From an uncultured Kiritimatiellota bacterium (GTDB taxonomy: Bacteria > Verrucomicrobiota > Kiritimatiellia > RFP12 > UBA1067): DNA of 19,431 bases. The stretch spans positions 1 to 19,431 of the forward strand of contig CAKTZI010000057.1 in assembly GCA_934635385.1 (NCBI GenBank). Reading direction: 5' to 3'. The translations under genes were made by a program, and so were the position numbers. Positions 7,475-14,125 of the stretch are shown here, piece by piece; positions within the stretch are counted from its first letter, which is position 1; each line of letters begins with the position of its first letter. The notes below the pieces were generated by a model. That model saw nothing but the letters and a program-made list of their open reading frames with translations. It did no database searches and was not told the origin of the DNA.

Positions 7475-7990
7475 ATGATTGCAGAGAAAGATAAGTTGAA
7501 GGTCTATTGCGAGACGTCGTTTATCTGTTATCTGACAGGAGATGCCACAGATGATGCAAAAATCGCTGCCGATCAGGCTTACACCCGACAGTGGTGGAAC
7601 AACGACAGCCCTAAATGCGATGTCTACGTCTCGCAGTATGTCGTCGAAGAGGCCAGCATCGGACGGGCAGATGCCGTTGCTCGGCGAATTGATTTGTTAA
7701 GGAAGATACCTCTTGTTGAGGTTGACGTGGAAAATGTGACGTAACTCGCGCGCAAACTTATAGATGGGCACGCCCTGCCGGAGGGTGAGACGACCGATGC
7801 GCTCCATATTGCCGTTGCTTCCATTACGGGAATGGACGTCCTTCTGACGTGGAACTGCAGGCACATGGCGAATCCGCACACGTTGCCGAAGACGCGCAAG
7901 ATCATTGCGGCAGCTGGTTCTGTCTGTCCGCTGATCATGACGCCAAAGACGTTTATCGAGAACGAAGGGCTGGAGGTGACAGATGACTAA
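7475..7990 (+). pseudogene. PIN-domain toxin gene interrupted by one in-frame stop codon
   Basis: The start is ATG 7475 (SD AAGGAAGG at about 7460-7467). The frame reads as a PIN protein: KVYCETSFICYLTGD (Glu13), YVSQYVVEEAS (Glu58/59), then DVENVT and a TAA stop at 7742-7744 (codon 90). The same frame continues without shift through LARKLIDGHALPEG, TTDALHIAVAS (Asp108) and LLTWNCRHMAN, to a natural stop at 7988-7990. The intact protein would be about 171 residues. One substitution explains the break. The truncated 89-residue product lacks the later catalytic Asp and is probably inactive. Readthrough or a consensus error at 7742-7744 are the alternatives. The 3' end overlaps the antitoxin gene by 8 bases. 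Confidence 0.85.
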
Positions 7991-8129
7991 TCAGAAATCC
8001 ATTATTCAAGAAGTCCGAGAAATCCGACGCCGAATTGCAGAGCAGTGCGGGAATGACGTGCGAAAGATAACTGAGCATGCCTTGGAAGTCGCGCAACGGC
8101 TTGGGTTTACGACGGTGCGTGTTGCCTGA
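7983..8129 (+). CDS. Small antitoxin-like protein paired with the broken PIN toxin
   Basis: The 48-residue protein starts at ATG 7983, overlapping the last 8 bases of the full-length PIN frame (ATGACTAA), with GGAGGTG about 10 bases upstream inside the PIN gene. The sequence opens MTNQKSIIQEVREIRRRIAE and continues with CGNDVRKITEHALEVA, a short helical type seen after PIN toxins of this kind. It may neutralise the toxin by direct binding; that is inference from the operon arrangement. It is intact although its toxin partner carries a stop codon. Confidence 0.72.
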   Translation: MTNQKSIIQEVREIRRRIAEQCGNDVRKITEHALEVAQRLGFTTVRVA

Positions 8130-8159
8130 CAGAGACATCTCCCAATGGGATGTCTGCTG
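8130..8159 (+). terminator. Hairpin after the antitoxin gene, terminator-like but without T-run
   Basis: AGACAT (8133-8138) pairs with ATGTCT (8150-8155); inner CCC (8141-8143) and GGG (8147-8149) extend it, with AAT as loop. It starts one base after the antitoxin stop. No T-run follows, so termination is uncertain. Confidence 0.4.
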
Positions 8160-8198
8160 GCTGTGTGGCTCTGATCGGAACTTACCCCAATTCTACCG

Positions 8199-8280
8199 CG
8201 CTCGATTTGACGGCATTCGGCGGAATGTGGTATAATTCGCTTTGATTCCGTCGGGCGGGAGGTGCTTCGCCCGGCGCGCG
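8199..8280 (+). repeat. Repeated promoter module with leader hairpin, copy E
   Basis: TTGACG (8207-8212), an 18-bp spacer, and TATAAT (8231-8236) preceded by TGG. Downstream similarity to copy C runs to about 8280. The leader hairpin at 8253-8272 is kept: the change of CTC to TTC still pairs with GAG through G-U. No plausible start codon with SD follows within 500 bases. Confidence 0.9.
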
Positions 8281-8808
8281 GCTGAAACCGTGATGGCTCT
8301 TTGAAACGGCTGACGGGCACCGACGTCAGTCCTCGGCTGAAGGTTCAAGCGGAAAACGGGCTTATCGAATCGCAATCTGATTCGTGTGCTTGATTCCCAA
8401 AAGAACCGACGGCAAAACCTTTACCTGCGACCGCACACTGGGCCGATAAGGAGAAGGACTCGCGGAAACCCGTCCGAGGCCCGCGAGGCGTACGCAGTCC
8501 TGCGTATTTGGCTTTGTGCGAAACGACCAAATTCCCATTCTGAAGCCGAATATGTGGGGCGCGTTGCGTGTCAGTCACACGCGGCGTGTCCTCTATTCCG
8601 TGTTTCAGAAAGGCGCTTGGTCGTGCCTTGCACAAGACATTGAAGTGAAGGCACGCCGTTCCTTTTTCTGCGCCCGGCGGCGGAGTCTTGTTCTTGGTGG
8701 GCGTGGAAAGAATGGCGAGACGGAAGGTGTTCAAGAATTGACCTCTGATGAAAAATTGCCCGGTCAGACGGGGCGAAAGCCCAGTTTTGTGGGCGGATTT
8801 CCCTTGGC
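8281..8808 (+). ncRNA. Region without a convincing gene; possible structured RNA or decayed cassette
   Basis: Short open frames here lack start signals and protein-like composition, so I do not call them. Transcription from copy E should start near 8243. Several local hairpins are visible: CTGACG/CGTCAG around 8308-8328, CGAATC/GATTCG around 8366-8384, and CTCGCGG/CCGCGAG around 8459-8489, plus GGGC-GAAA-GCCC at 8771-8782 near the end. The string AAGGACTCGCGGA at about 8454 repeats the leader module at 6246. No match to RNase P, tmRNA, SRP or 6S RNA signatures was found by eye. It may instead be a long leader of the 8866 operon. Confidence 0.3.
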
Positions 8809-8865
8809 ATGAATCTTGCATTTGGCAAAACAACTGAAAACACAATCCCAAAAGGAACAAGACGA

Positions 8866-9447
8866 ATGAACAAGCTGATGATGGCAATGGGGGTCGCCCT
8901 TGCGGGGGCGACACTCTGCGGCGCGACGAACGAGACCGTGAAATGCGGTACGGCAGAAACGACGGCACCGAATGGCGCCGCAACGACACAGGAGGTGGAC
9001 ACCCAAGCGCAGGCTGACGCCAAAAAGGCGCAAGAGGCCGCGAACCGGGCGTTGATTGAGGGGCTGCTCAAGAAGGCAGAACTCAAGTACACGATTGACG
9101 AGGACGGCGACTACAAGTTGGTCTTTGAGGTGAATGACTGCACTCGCACGCAGGTCATGTGGATCGAAACGGACATTCGCGAGGTGAGTGGCTTTCGGGT
9201 GCTGAAACTCGCGTCGGTTGCCTATCGCGGCGCCCTGACGAAGCCCATGGCTTTGGAACTGCTGATGGATGCCTACAAGGTTGGATTCTGGGGCATTTCA
9301 CGAAAAGACGATGGAGACTGTAGCGTGTTGTTCATTGCGCAGGTTCCGGCCTCGATCAGTCCCGAAGATCTCAAGACGTGTTGCGTATCGGTTATCGAGG
9401 CGGCCGATAGGCTGGAGCGGAAATGGTCGGATTCCGACTCGCTGTAA
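8866..9447 (+). CDS. Exported YbjN-like domain protein
   Basis: The 193-residue protein starts at ATG 8866 (SD AAAGGAA at 8851-8857). It has a signal peptide, MNKLMMAMGVALAGATLCGA, probably cut after CGA, then a low-complexity Ala/Gln/Thr linker. From about residue 64 a domain begins with LLKKAELKYTIDEDGDYKLVF, followed by RTQVMWIETD and a region ending in SVIEAADRLER. This pattern (short helix, IDEDGDY strand, then a helical LLMDAYKVGFWGIS segment) resembles YbjN/type III chaperone-like domains, but the assignment is by eye. It is the first gene of a closely spaced plus-strand group running to 14689. No clear promoter is visible immediately upstream. Confidence 0.7.
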   Translation: MNKLMMAMGVALAGATLCGATNETVKCGTAETTAPNGAATTQEVDTQAQADAKKAQEAANRALIEGLLKKAELKYTIDEDGDYKLVFEVNDCTRTQVMWIETDIREVSGFRVLKLASVAYRGALTKPMALELLMDAYKVGFWGISRKDDGDCSVLFIAQVPASISPEDLKTCCVSVIEAADRLERKWSDSDSL

Positions 9448-9503
9448 GCGACAAGGCAAAATGACGCTTCTAAGAAGTCGCAAGAGAAGAGGAATACAAA
9501 AAC

Positions 9504-10028
9504 ATGAAAAAGATCGTTTTGGCCGCGAGCGTCGCGGCAATTCTGACAGGGTGTGTCGCCGTGAGACAGAACGACGGCGGCGAATCGAACGTGCGTCCGT
9601 ATATCGAGAAGGACAAGGTTCGTGAGAAGTACGAGGCCGGCAAGGAGAAGGTCAAGGCGACCGATTCGGTGTACTGCCTACTGTCCTTCATCCGTTGGGG
9701 ATCGGAGGCGAAGCATATCGCCGACATGACCGATGCGAGCGGAGCCACGCTGATCGGGCGCGCGAAGAACGGCGCCTACGCGATCGCCTGCGACGAGGCC
9801 GGTTGCGATGCGCTCGTCGGGACGAAGTACAAGGTCACGGCGAGGAACTACTTCTTCATTTTCCAGTGGGTCACGGCAGAGCTCACGGGCTACCCGGTCA
9901 CCTTGACGGGCGTCGAGATCTTGCCGGCGGACGGGAACACGCCGATTGTGCAGAACGGCAACGGTTCTGCTCGCACGATCGATCCGGCGGGGTCTAGTCT
10001 TCCGACGGTACTTAGGCTCTTGAAATAA
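9504..10028 (+). CDS. Predicted lipoprotein of unknown function
   Basis: The 174-residue protein has a signal sequence with lipobox, MKKIVLAASVAAILTGCVAV, giving lipidation at Cys17. After a charged helical stretch (EKDKVREKYEAGKEKV) come LLSFIRWGSEAKHIADM and KNGAYAIACDEAGCDALVG, then a beta-rich end containing VTAELTGYPVTLTGVEIL. The two closely spaced Cys residues in the ACDEAGCDAL segment are notable for an exported protein. I do not recognise the family. The gene lies 56 bases after the YbjN-like gene with an AAGAGGA ribosome site and is probably co-transcribed. GC content is still high here, unlike the genes after 10.5 kb. Confidence 0.75.
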   Translation: MKKIVLAASVAAILTGCVAVRQNDGGESNVRPYIEKDKVREKYEAGKEKVKATDSVYCLLSFIRWGSEAKHIADMTDASGATLIGRAKNGAYAIACDEAGCDALVGTKYKVTARNYFFIFQWVTAELTGYPVTLTGVEILPADGNTPIVQNGNGSARTIDPAGSSLPTVLRLLK

Positions 10029-10079
10029 AACCATGACGACGACTGTTGCGACACAAGATACTTAGAAAATAGAGGCATA

Positions 10080-10502
10080 ATGGGCAATCAAAACGAGTCG
10101 CTGTATCAAAGAGCAAAGAACCAGGACAAGACGATGGTCTCTGCTTATCTCAACTCGGCAACGACACCGAGGTGTGGGTCTTCCCAAAAGAAGAACATTG
10201 CAATTATTTGTGCGCTTGGCTTAGGCATACTGTCTGCCACGGCCTTTGCGGCGGCGAAAAAGACCTATTACTGTAAGTATTGCGGCTTGGGCTACCAGAC
10301 GATCAATTCGCTGACGGCGGCGGACTGCGTCCGTCATCCCAACGGTCGGCACAAGCACGAACTCTATCAGGGTTCGGAGAAGAAGATCTACGAATGCCAG
10401 TACTGCGGGCGCAAGGCCGCAGACATCAGTACTCTGACGGCAGCGAAATGCCTCCGTCATCCAAAAGGCTCCTACAAGGGGCGCCATGTCCCTGCACTGT
10501 GA
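10080..10502 (+). CDS. Exported protein with two zinc-finger-like CxxC...CxxHP repeats
   Basis: The 140-residue product contains a hydrophobic export segment (IAIICALGLGILSATAFAA, residues 40-58) followed by two tandem ~40-residue repeats. Repeat 1 has YYCKYCG (Cys65, Cys68), NSLTAADCVRHPNG (Cys83, His86). Repeat 2 has YECQYCG (Cys106, Cys109), STLTAAKCLRHPKG (Cys124, His127). The CxxC plus CxxH layout suggests one metal site per repeat. I recognise this short repeat from exported proteins of gut bacteria, but no function is established to my knowledge. The N-terminus before the signal segment is unusually long. ATG 10134 is an alternative start with a weaker AGGAC site; ATG 10080 has AGAGG at 10071-10075. 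Confidence 0.75.
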   Translation: MGNQNESLYQRAKNQDKTMVSAYLNSATTPRCGSSQKKNIAIICALGLGILSATAFAAAKKTYYCKYCGLGYQTINSLTAADCVRHPNGRHKHELYQGSEKKIYECQYCGRKAADISTLTAAKCLRHPKGSYKGRHVPAL

Positions 10503-10521
10503 TAGAAAGGTCATCAAAAAC

Positions 10522-12864
10522 ATGAGAAAGATCGCTGTTGTCTGCATTGGCCTGTGTTGTTTCGGGCTTCATGCCGAAACGAACAATGTCCGTTCCCTTT
10601 TTAGGGATGCCTCCAGGGCGACCTCGACCACAAATCTGGATCGGGGCATCGATACCTTGCTGTTCTTGAATCACATCAATTATGTTGTTGAGACATTGCA
10701 GACATATCAGAATGCACTTGTCTTGGAGCAAGAATACAAGACGATCAATCCGAACAACCTGAACATGAATCGGATTCCCAACGAGACCATCAAAGATCAA
10801 GTCGTGAAGTTGCTGGATGCAATATATGCGATGCGAAATATTCAAAAGGACTATGATCGCGAAAAAAGCAAGCTGGAACGCGCACGGATCAATGCACGCC
10901 GAGACATGTGGATGAAGTTTGCGCAGAATGCGGTGTCTTCAGGGATGGCGGGTGCACAGGGAAGCACGCCTTGGAAGATTGGCCTTGGAGCGGGGGCGGC
11001 GATCTTGGGGGAAGCCGTTTCTGCGTACGCTGAGTTTGAAAAAGCGAAGCGTGAGGTTCAAGAGCGTGGCGAAAGTAACGCCTTTGCGTATGCCGATCAA
11101 AAAGAATCTCAAATGCATGAAGCTTACAAGAGTCTCGTGAATCTACAGTATAAATTTGGCGCGGCAAAGGATCGTACGAATGGTGGCCCATCGGAAATGG
11201 GCGACGAATTCACAATCCCCGACAAGTTTAGGCTTTCAGGGGAGAATGCAAAGAATCTTGTGAAGGCTCTCAAGTGCGATGATCTCAACAATGTATATAA
11301 GGAACTGAAAGATTATAAGAGGCTCGATGCATATGCTTTTTTCCCGACATTTTGGTATTATTATGCCGTAATTGCCTACAAGACAGGACATTTGAAAGAT
11401 GCCTTTGCGGCGTGTCGGCATTTTGAGGCGATCAATCGAGGCTTGTTCCGTTCTGATCCGATGGCGGCAGCTGTTGCGATGACAGAGATCTGTATCTCTG
11501 TAGAACGAAAGAGCATTGATGCCAATCGCATTCGAGCTTTACTGGAAGTGATCATGAAAAATGATCGTGAGTGCAAAAACTCGGATTGGGAATATTTCTG
11601 CGCTTCGATCTATAATCAGGTTTTGAATGACCAGCCAATGGCCTGCGAGATACTTGACGCGATGATCGCCCGACTGGAACGTCAAAATAAAGAAAAGCTC
11701 GTAAAGTATTCCGATTTGTTCAGGAAAGAAGAAAAGAAGTTTGAAAAAAAAGATGAAGATGAACGTCAAAAATTACGAGAAAACTTCTTTAAGGAGCATT
11801 CAGTTCCTGAAGACTCGGATCTTGCTCGTGCACAGATACTTTACCGTGACATCTTGGCACGAAACCAAGACCCGTTGACGATGGAATATTTGCGCAGTGT
11901 TTGCCTCCGAAACACAACGGCCAGCTTGGAGAAGCTTTATTACGTAGGCTCAATGAAATCAGAGGCATTGTGGAATATAGCGAAGAAAGACATTGAACGG
12001 CTGAACTTGCGCTATGAGAAGCATGGCAAGAAGACGGGTGAATTCGTCTTTGAGATTCCTCTGACATGGTTTGTTTTAGGCGACATGACGATTTCCATGG
12101 ATTTGTATCAAGGATCAAACAAGGTTGATACAATCGTAGAAACAGTGGGGAAGCGGAGCATCGCTAATGGTATAAAAGAATATGATGTCGTCTCGATTAG
12201 AATTCCTTGTATTCCAAATAGGTTGAATGGGAAAGACTCTTTTGCGGTGAGATTGCCTCACAAGTCTTGGCCGGTTCAGATTCTTTATATGCCAGACATT
12301 TGCTATGACATTGACCAGACTTTGACAAATGGTCGCGGAGTCCGATATGTGCCTAACACGGCGGAGTTTTCAGGTGAAGTTCGCCAGCTTACGATAGAAG
12401 ATGTGGACAAGGTGAAGGACACCATCTTGAAATGGCCTCTCGAACAGGACTGGAGGCGCTATTTCTTTGCGTATGCGAACAAGATTCCTGTTGGGCAAGA
12501 TGGAATTAAAGAGATTGAAGTAAAGGATAGATCTTATGTCGTTCACTATGAGAATCCAGATAAGCTACATCGAACGCTCCAGTTGAAGATTCTTGCGTTT
12601 AATCGGTATGGTGCGAAGTTCTGTACGTTGCAGTCTGAAGTCGAACTTGCTCCTGAAGCAAAAGGAGAGTTGATGGTGTGTTGGCCAGATGAATTGAAGG
12701 GCTGTGCCCAGCCGGCTTATTGTGCCTTGGAGGTGAAGAACTGTCGGACAATGGCGAACAGGTTTACCGACAAGGCGAACTGGGTTACCGGCAAATGGAA
12801 TGCGTGGTGGTCTGATGGCGATGAAAGAAAGGAGTCCGAGACAAAAGAGAAAGAACAAAAATGA
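10522..12864 (+). CDS. Large exported protein of unknown function (780 residues)
   Basis: I chose ATG 10522 (AAAGG at 10506-10510) because it gives a clean signal peptide, MRKIAVVCIGLCCFGLHA, cut before ETNN; the in-frame ATG 10486 would bury it. The mature protein is mostly helical in its first 430 residues. It includes a hydrophobic Gly/Ala segment (IGLGAGAAILGEAVSAYA, residues about 153-170) that resembles a glycine zipper, TPR-like helices with YYAVIAYKTGHLKDAFAACRH at about 280-300 (quoted as a block), and a highly charged Lys/Glu stretch near 386-426. The last 300 residues look beta-rich with several Cys. No catalytic motif is recognised. Base composition is clearly more AT-rich than the flanking core genes, suggesting acquisition. 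It is the largest gene of the group. Confidence 0.8.
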   Translation: MRKIAVVCIGLCCFGLHAETNNVRSLFRDASRATSTTNLDRGIDTLLFLNHINYVVETLQTYQNALVLEQEYKTINPNNLNMNRIPNETIKDQVVKLLDAIYAMRNIQKDYDREKSKLERARINARRDMWMKFAQNAVSSGMAGAQGSTPWKIGLGAGAAILGEAVSAYAEFEKAKREVQERGESNAFAYADQKESQMHEAYKSLVNLQYKFGAAKDRTNGGPSEMGDEFTIPDKFRLSGENAKNLVKALKCDDLNNVYKELKDYKRLDAYAFFPTFWYYYAVIAYKTGHLKDAFAACRHFEAINRGLFRSDPMAAAVAMTEICISVERKSIDANRIRALLEVIMKNDRECKNSDWEYFCASIYNQVLNDQPMACEILDAMIARLERQNKEKLVKYSDLFRKEEKKFEKKDEDERQKLRENFFKEHSVPEDSDLARAQILYRDILARNQDPLTMEYLRSVCLRNTTASLEKLYYVGSMKSEALWNIAKKDIERLNLRYEKHGKKTGEFVFEIPLTWFVLGDMTISMDLYQGSNKVDTIVETVGKRSIANGIKEYDVVSIRIPCIPNRLNGKDSFAVRLPHKSWPVQILYMPDICYDIDQTLTNGRGVRYVPNTAEFSGEVRQLTIEDVDKVKDTILKWPLEQDWRRYFFAYANKIPVGQDGIKEIEVKDRSYVVHYENPDKLHRTLQLKILAFNRYGAKFCTLQSEVELAPEAKGELMVCWPDELKGCAQPAYCALEVKNCRTMANRFTDKANWVTGKWNAWWSDGDERKESETKEKEQK

Positions 12865-12885
12865 GCAAGAAAAGAGAGAATGACC

Positions 12886-13800
12886 ATGTGTGAACATTTC
12901 TGGCAGATCCTGCGTGAAGTAGAAGACATCGTTGATGATTGCAGGAAGAGACCCCAATACAAGGAGTGTCGGTTCTTCTTTCGCGGCGAGTATAAGCGTT
13001 ACCCTAATGGTGGCGATGTGCCTTTGCCGGCGAGTGAATGCATTCCGAGTCTCTTTCGTAAAGAGTGCCATTACAAGAATGAGCGCAAGATCTTTTACGA
13101 GACCGTTCGCCGTTATCCTGATATCTTTACGCCTAACATGACGACGTTCGACATGTTGGCGACAATGCAGCATTATCAGGTATTGACGCGTCTGTTGGAC
13201 ATAACGAATGACGTCCGTCTCGCAACGGCGATGGCAACGGCACCGTTTGACGATGTGGAGTCGGAGTATAATGAACATACGGCATTTGTCTATGTTTATG
13301 CTTTCAAGGAAAAGTGCGTTAAATACACAAGCTCGGATACGGTTGCCGTCCTTGCCAATCTGGCTCGCTTGGAGGATGATAAGGTTGACTTGGATGATCT
13401 TGGTTATCTGAGCTACGAGGTCTCTCATGAAAGGCCGTGGTTTGATTGGAAGGAATGCAAGGAACGAATCCGTCAGGAACTGCAACGGGTTTGGTGCGTG
13501 TTGCCGATTCAGTCCAATGAGCGTGTCCGGGTTCAGTCTGGGGCATTCTTGCTTTTTGGCTGTGGAGACAAAAAGCAGATTCTGAAGCCGAGTTTCAGTG
13601 AATGCGACTTTGAAGGGCCGTCTCCGTCAGAAGGTATTGCGCGGGTCGGTTATGTTGCAATCAAGGGAGATTGCAAGAAGGCGATTGCGAAAGAGTTGGG
13701 CGACTATGTGGCGATGGCTCGTCACCAGTATTATCCTGAGCTACCGATATATGCGCGGTCATTTCAGAACGAACTTGAAAACAAAACAAAGGAGGATTAA
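12886..13800 (+). CDS. FRG-domain protein
   Basis: The 304-residue cytoplasmic protein (306 if ATG 12880 is used) shows the FRG domain pattern: RFFFRGEYKRYP near residue 30 of the mature frame, IPSLFRKE about 20 residues later, and MQHYQVLTRLLDITND near 95-110, matching the usual HYG-TRLLD-T block. The FRG domain has no firmly established biochemistry that I know of; it occurs in phage- and island-associated genes. ATG 12886 is preferred because AGAGAG at 12873-12878 is correctly spaced; 12880 would leave 1 base. It starts 21 bases after the 780-residue protein and is followed almost without gap by a 100-residue gene, so it is part of the same operon. No signal peptide is present. Confidence 0.85.
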   Translation: MCEHFWQILREVEDIVDDCRKRPQYKECRFFFRGEYKRYPNGGDVPLPASECIPSLFRKECHYKNERKIFYETVRRYPDIFTPNMTTFDMLATMQHYQVLTRLLDITNDVRLATAMATAPFDDVESEYNEHTAFVYVYAFKEKCVKYTSSDTVAVLANLARLEDDKVDLDDLGYLSYEVSHERPWFDWKECKERIRQELQRVWCVLPIQSNERVRVQSGAFLLFGCGDKKQILKPSFSECDFEGPSPSEGIARVGYVAIKGDCKKAIAKELGDYVAMARHQYYPELPIYARSFQNELENKTKED

Positions 13801-13801
13801 G

Positions 13802-14104
13802 ATGTATTCCATCAGTTGTTATATTGACAAAGTGATAGTGAAAGAAAACGGTATCGAATCCATCACGATTAAGCCGACAGGGCGTAGCCGCATAGAGAAT
13901 GAGAATAGTCATTGTCTCGGATTTGATTGCGAGAGCAAGGATGATAAGAATCATAAGGTCTCGTGGTTCCCGCTTGAAGTTTCTGTGAGCGAGAAGTTGC
14001 GTGATGTTATTCTTAATGCAAGAATCTATGGAAAAGAAGTCGAACTGAAGTTTGAGAAGCCTACGAGACACAAGAAAGCTTCAGTCAAGGCAATTACGAT
14101 ATGA
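13802..14104 (+). CDS. Small protein of unknown function following the FRG gene
   Basis: The 100-residue protein starts at ATG 13802, one base after the FRG stop codon, with a perfect SD AAAGGAGG at 13788-13795. The frame is open further upstream, but only inside the FRG gene. It is predicted to be mostly beta: MYSISCYIDKVIVKENG, SITIKPTGRSRIENEN, HKVSWFPLEVSVSEKL, and a final KKASVKAITI strand. It has no signal peptide and no motif I recognise. Tight coupling to the FRG gene suggests a physical or functional pair. Confidence 0.8.
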   Translation: MYSISCYIDKVIVKENGIESITIKPTGRSRIENENSHCLGFDCESKDDKNHKVSWFPLEVSVSEKLRDVILNARIYGKEVELKFEKPTRHKKASVKAITI

Positions 14105-14125
14105 GCAGGTTAAAGGAGGTCTCAT

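Noticed and set aside
4526..8280. Integron-like gene-cassette array with attC sites
   Set aside because: The recurrent element is a promoter, not an imperfect palindrome with the paired core sites of attC, and no integrase is present. One cassette is also reversed. Only the general idea of repeat-bounded cassettes is kept.
4526..8280. CRISPR array
   Set aside because: Repeats are hundreds of bases apart with genes between them, not short regular spacers.
8281..8500. Group II intron, RNase P RNA or tmRNA in the gene-poor region
   Set aside because: The expected conserved strings (domain V hairpin, GAGGAAAGUCC-type P4 core, tRNA-like ends) are not seen.
8386..8812. Two short overlapping plus-strand frames (8386-8643 and 8516-8812)
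   Set aside because: Neither has a start signal or convincing composition; repetitive structure is more likely. Left as part of the possible RNA region.
8345..8989. 214-codon minus-strand open frame across the gene-poor region
   Set aside because: No SD or promoter, composition not protein-like, and it runs across the true start of the 8866 gene.
12861..12893. 10-codon open frame overlapping the stop of the 780-residue gene (ATGA)
   Set aside because: Too short, not in frame with the FRG gene, and better explained as chance; the FRG gene has its own ribosome site.
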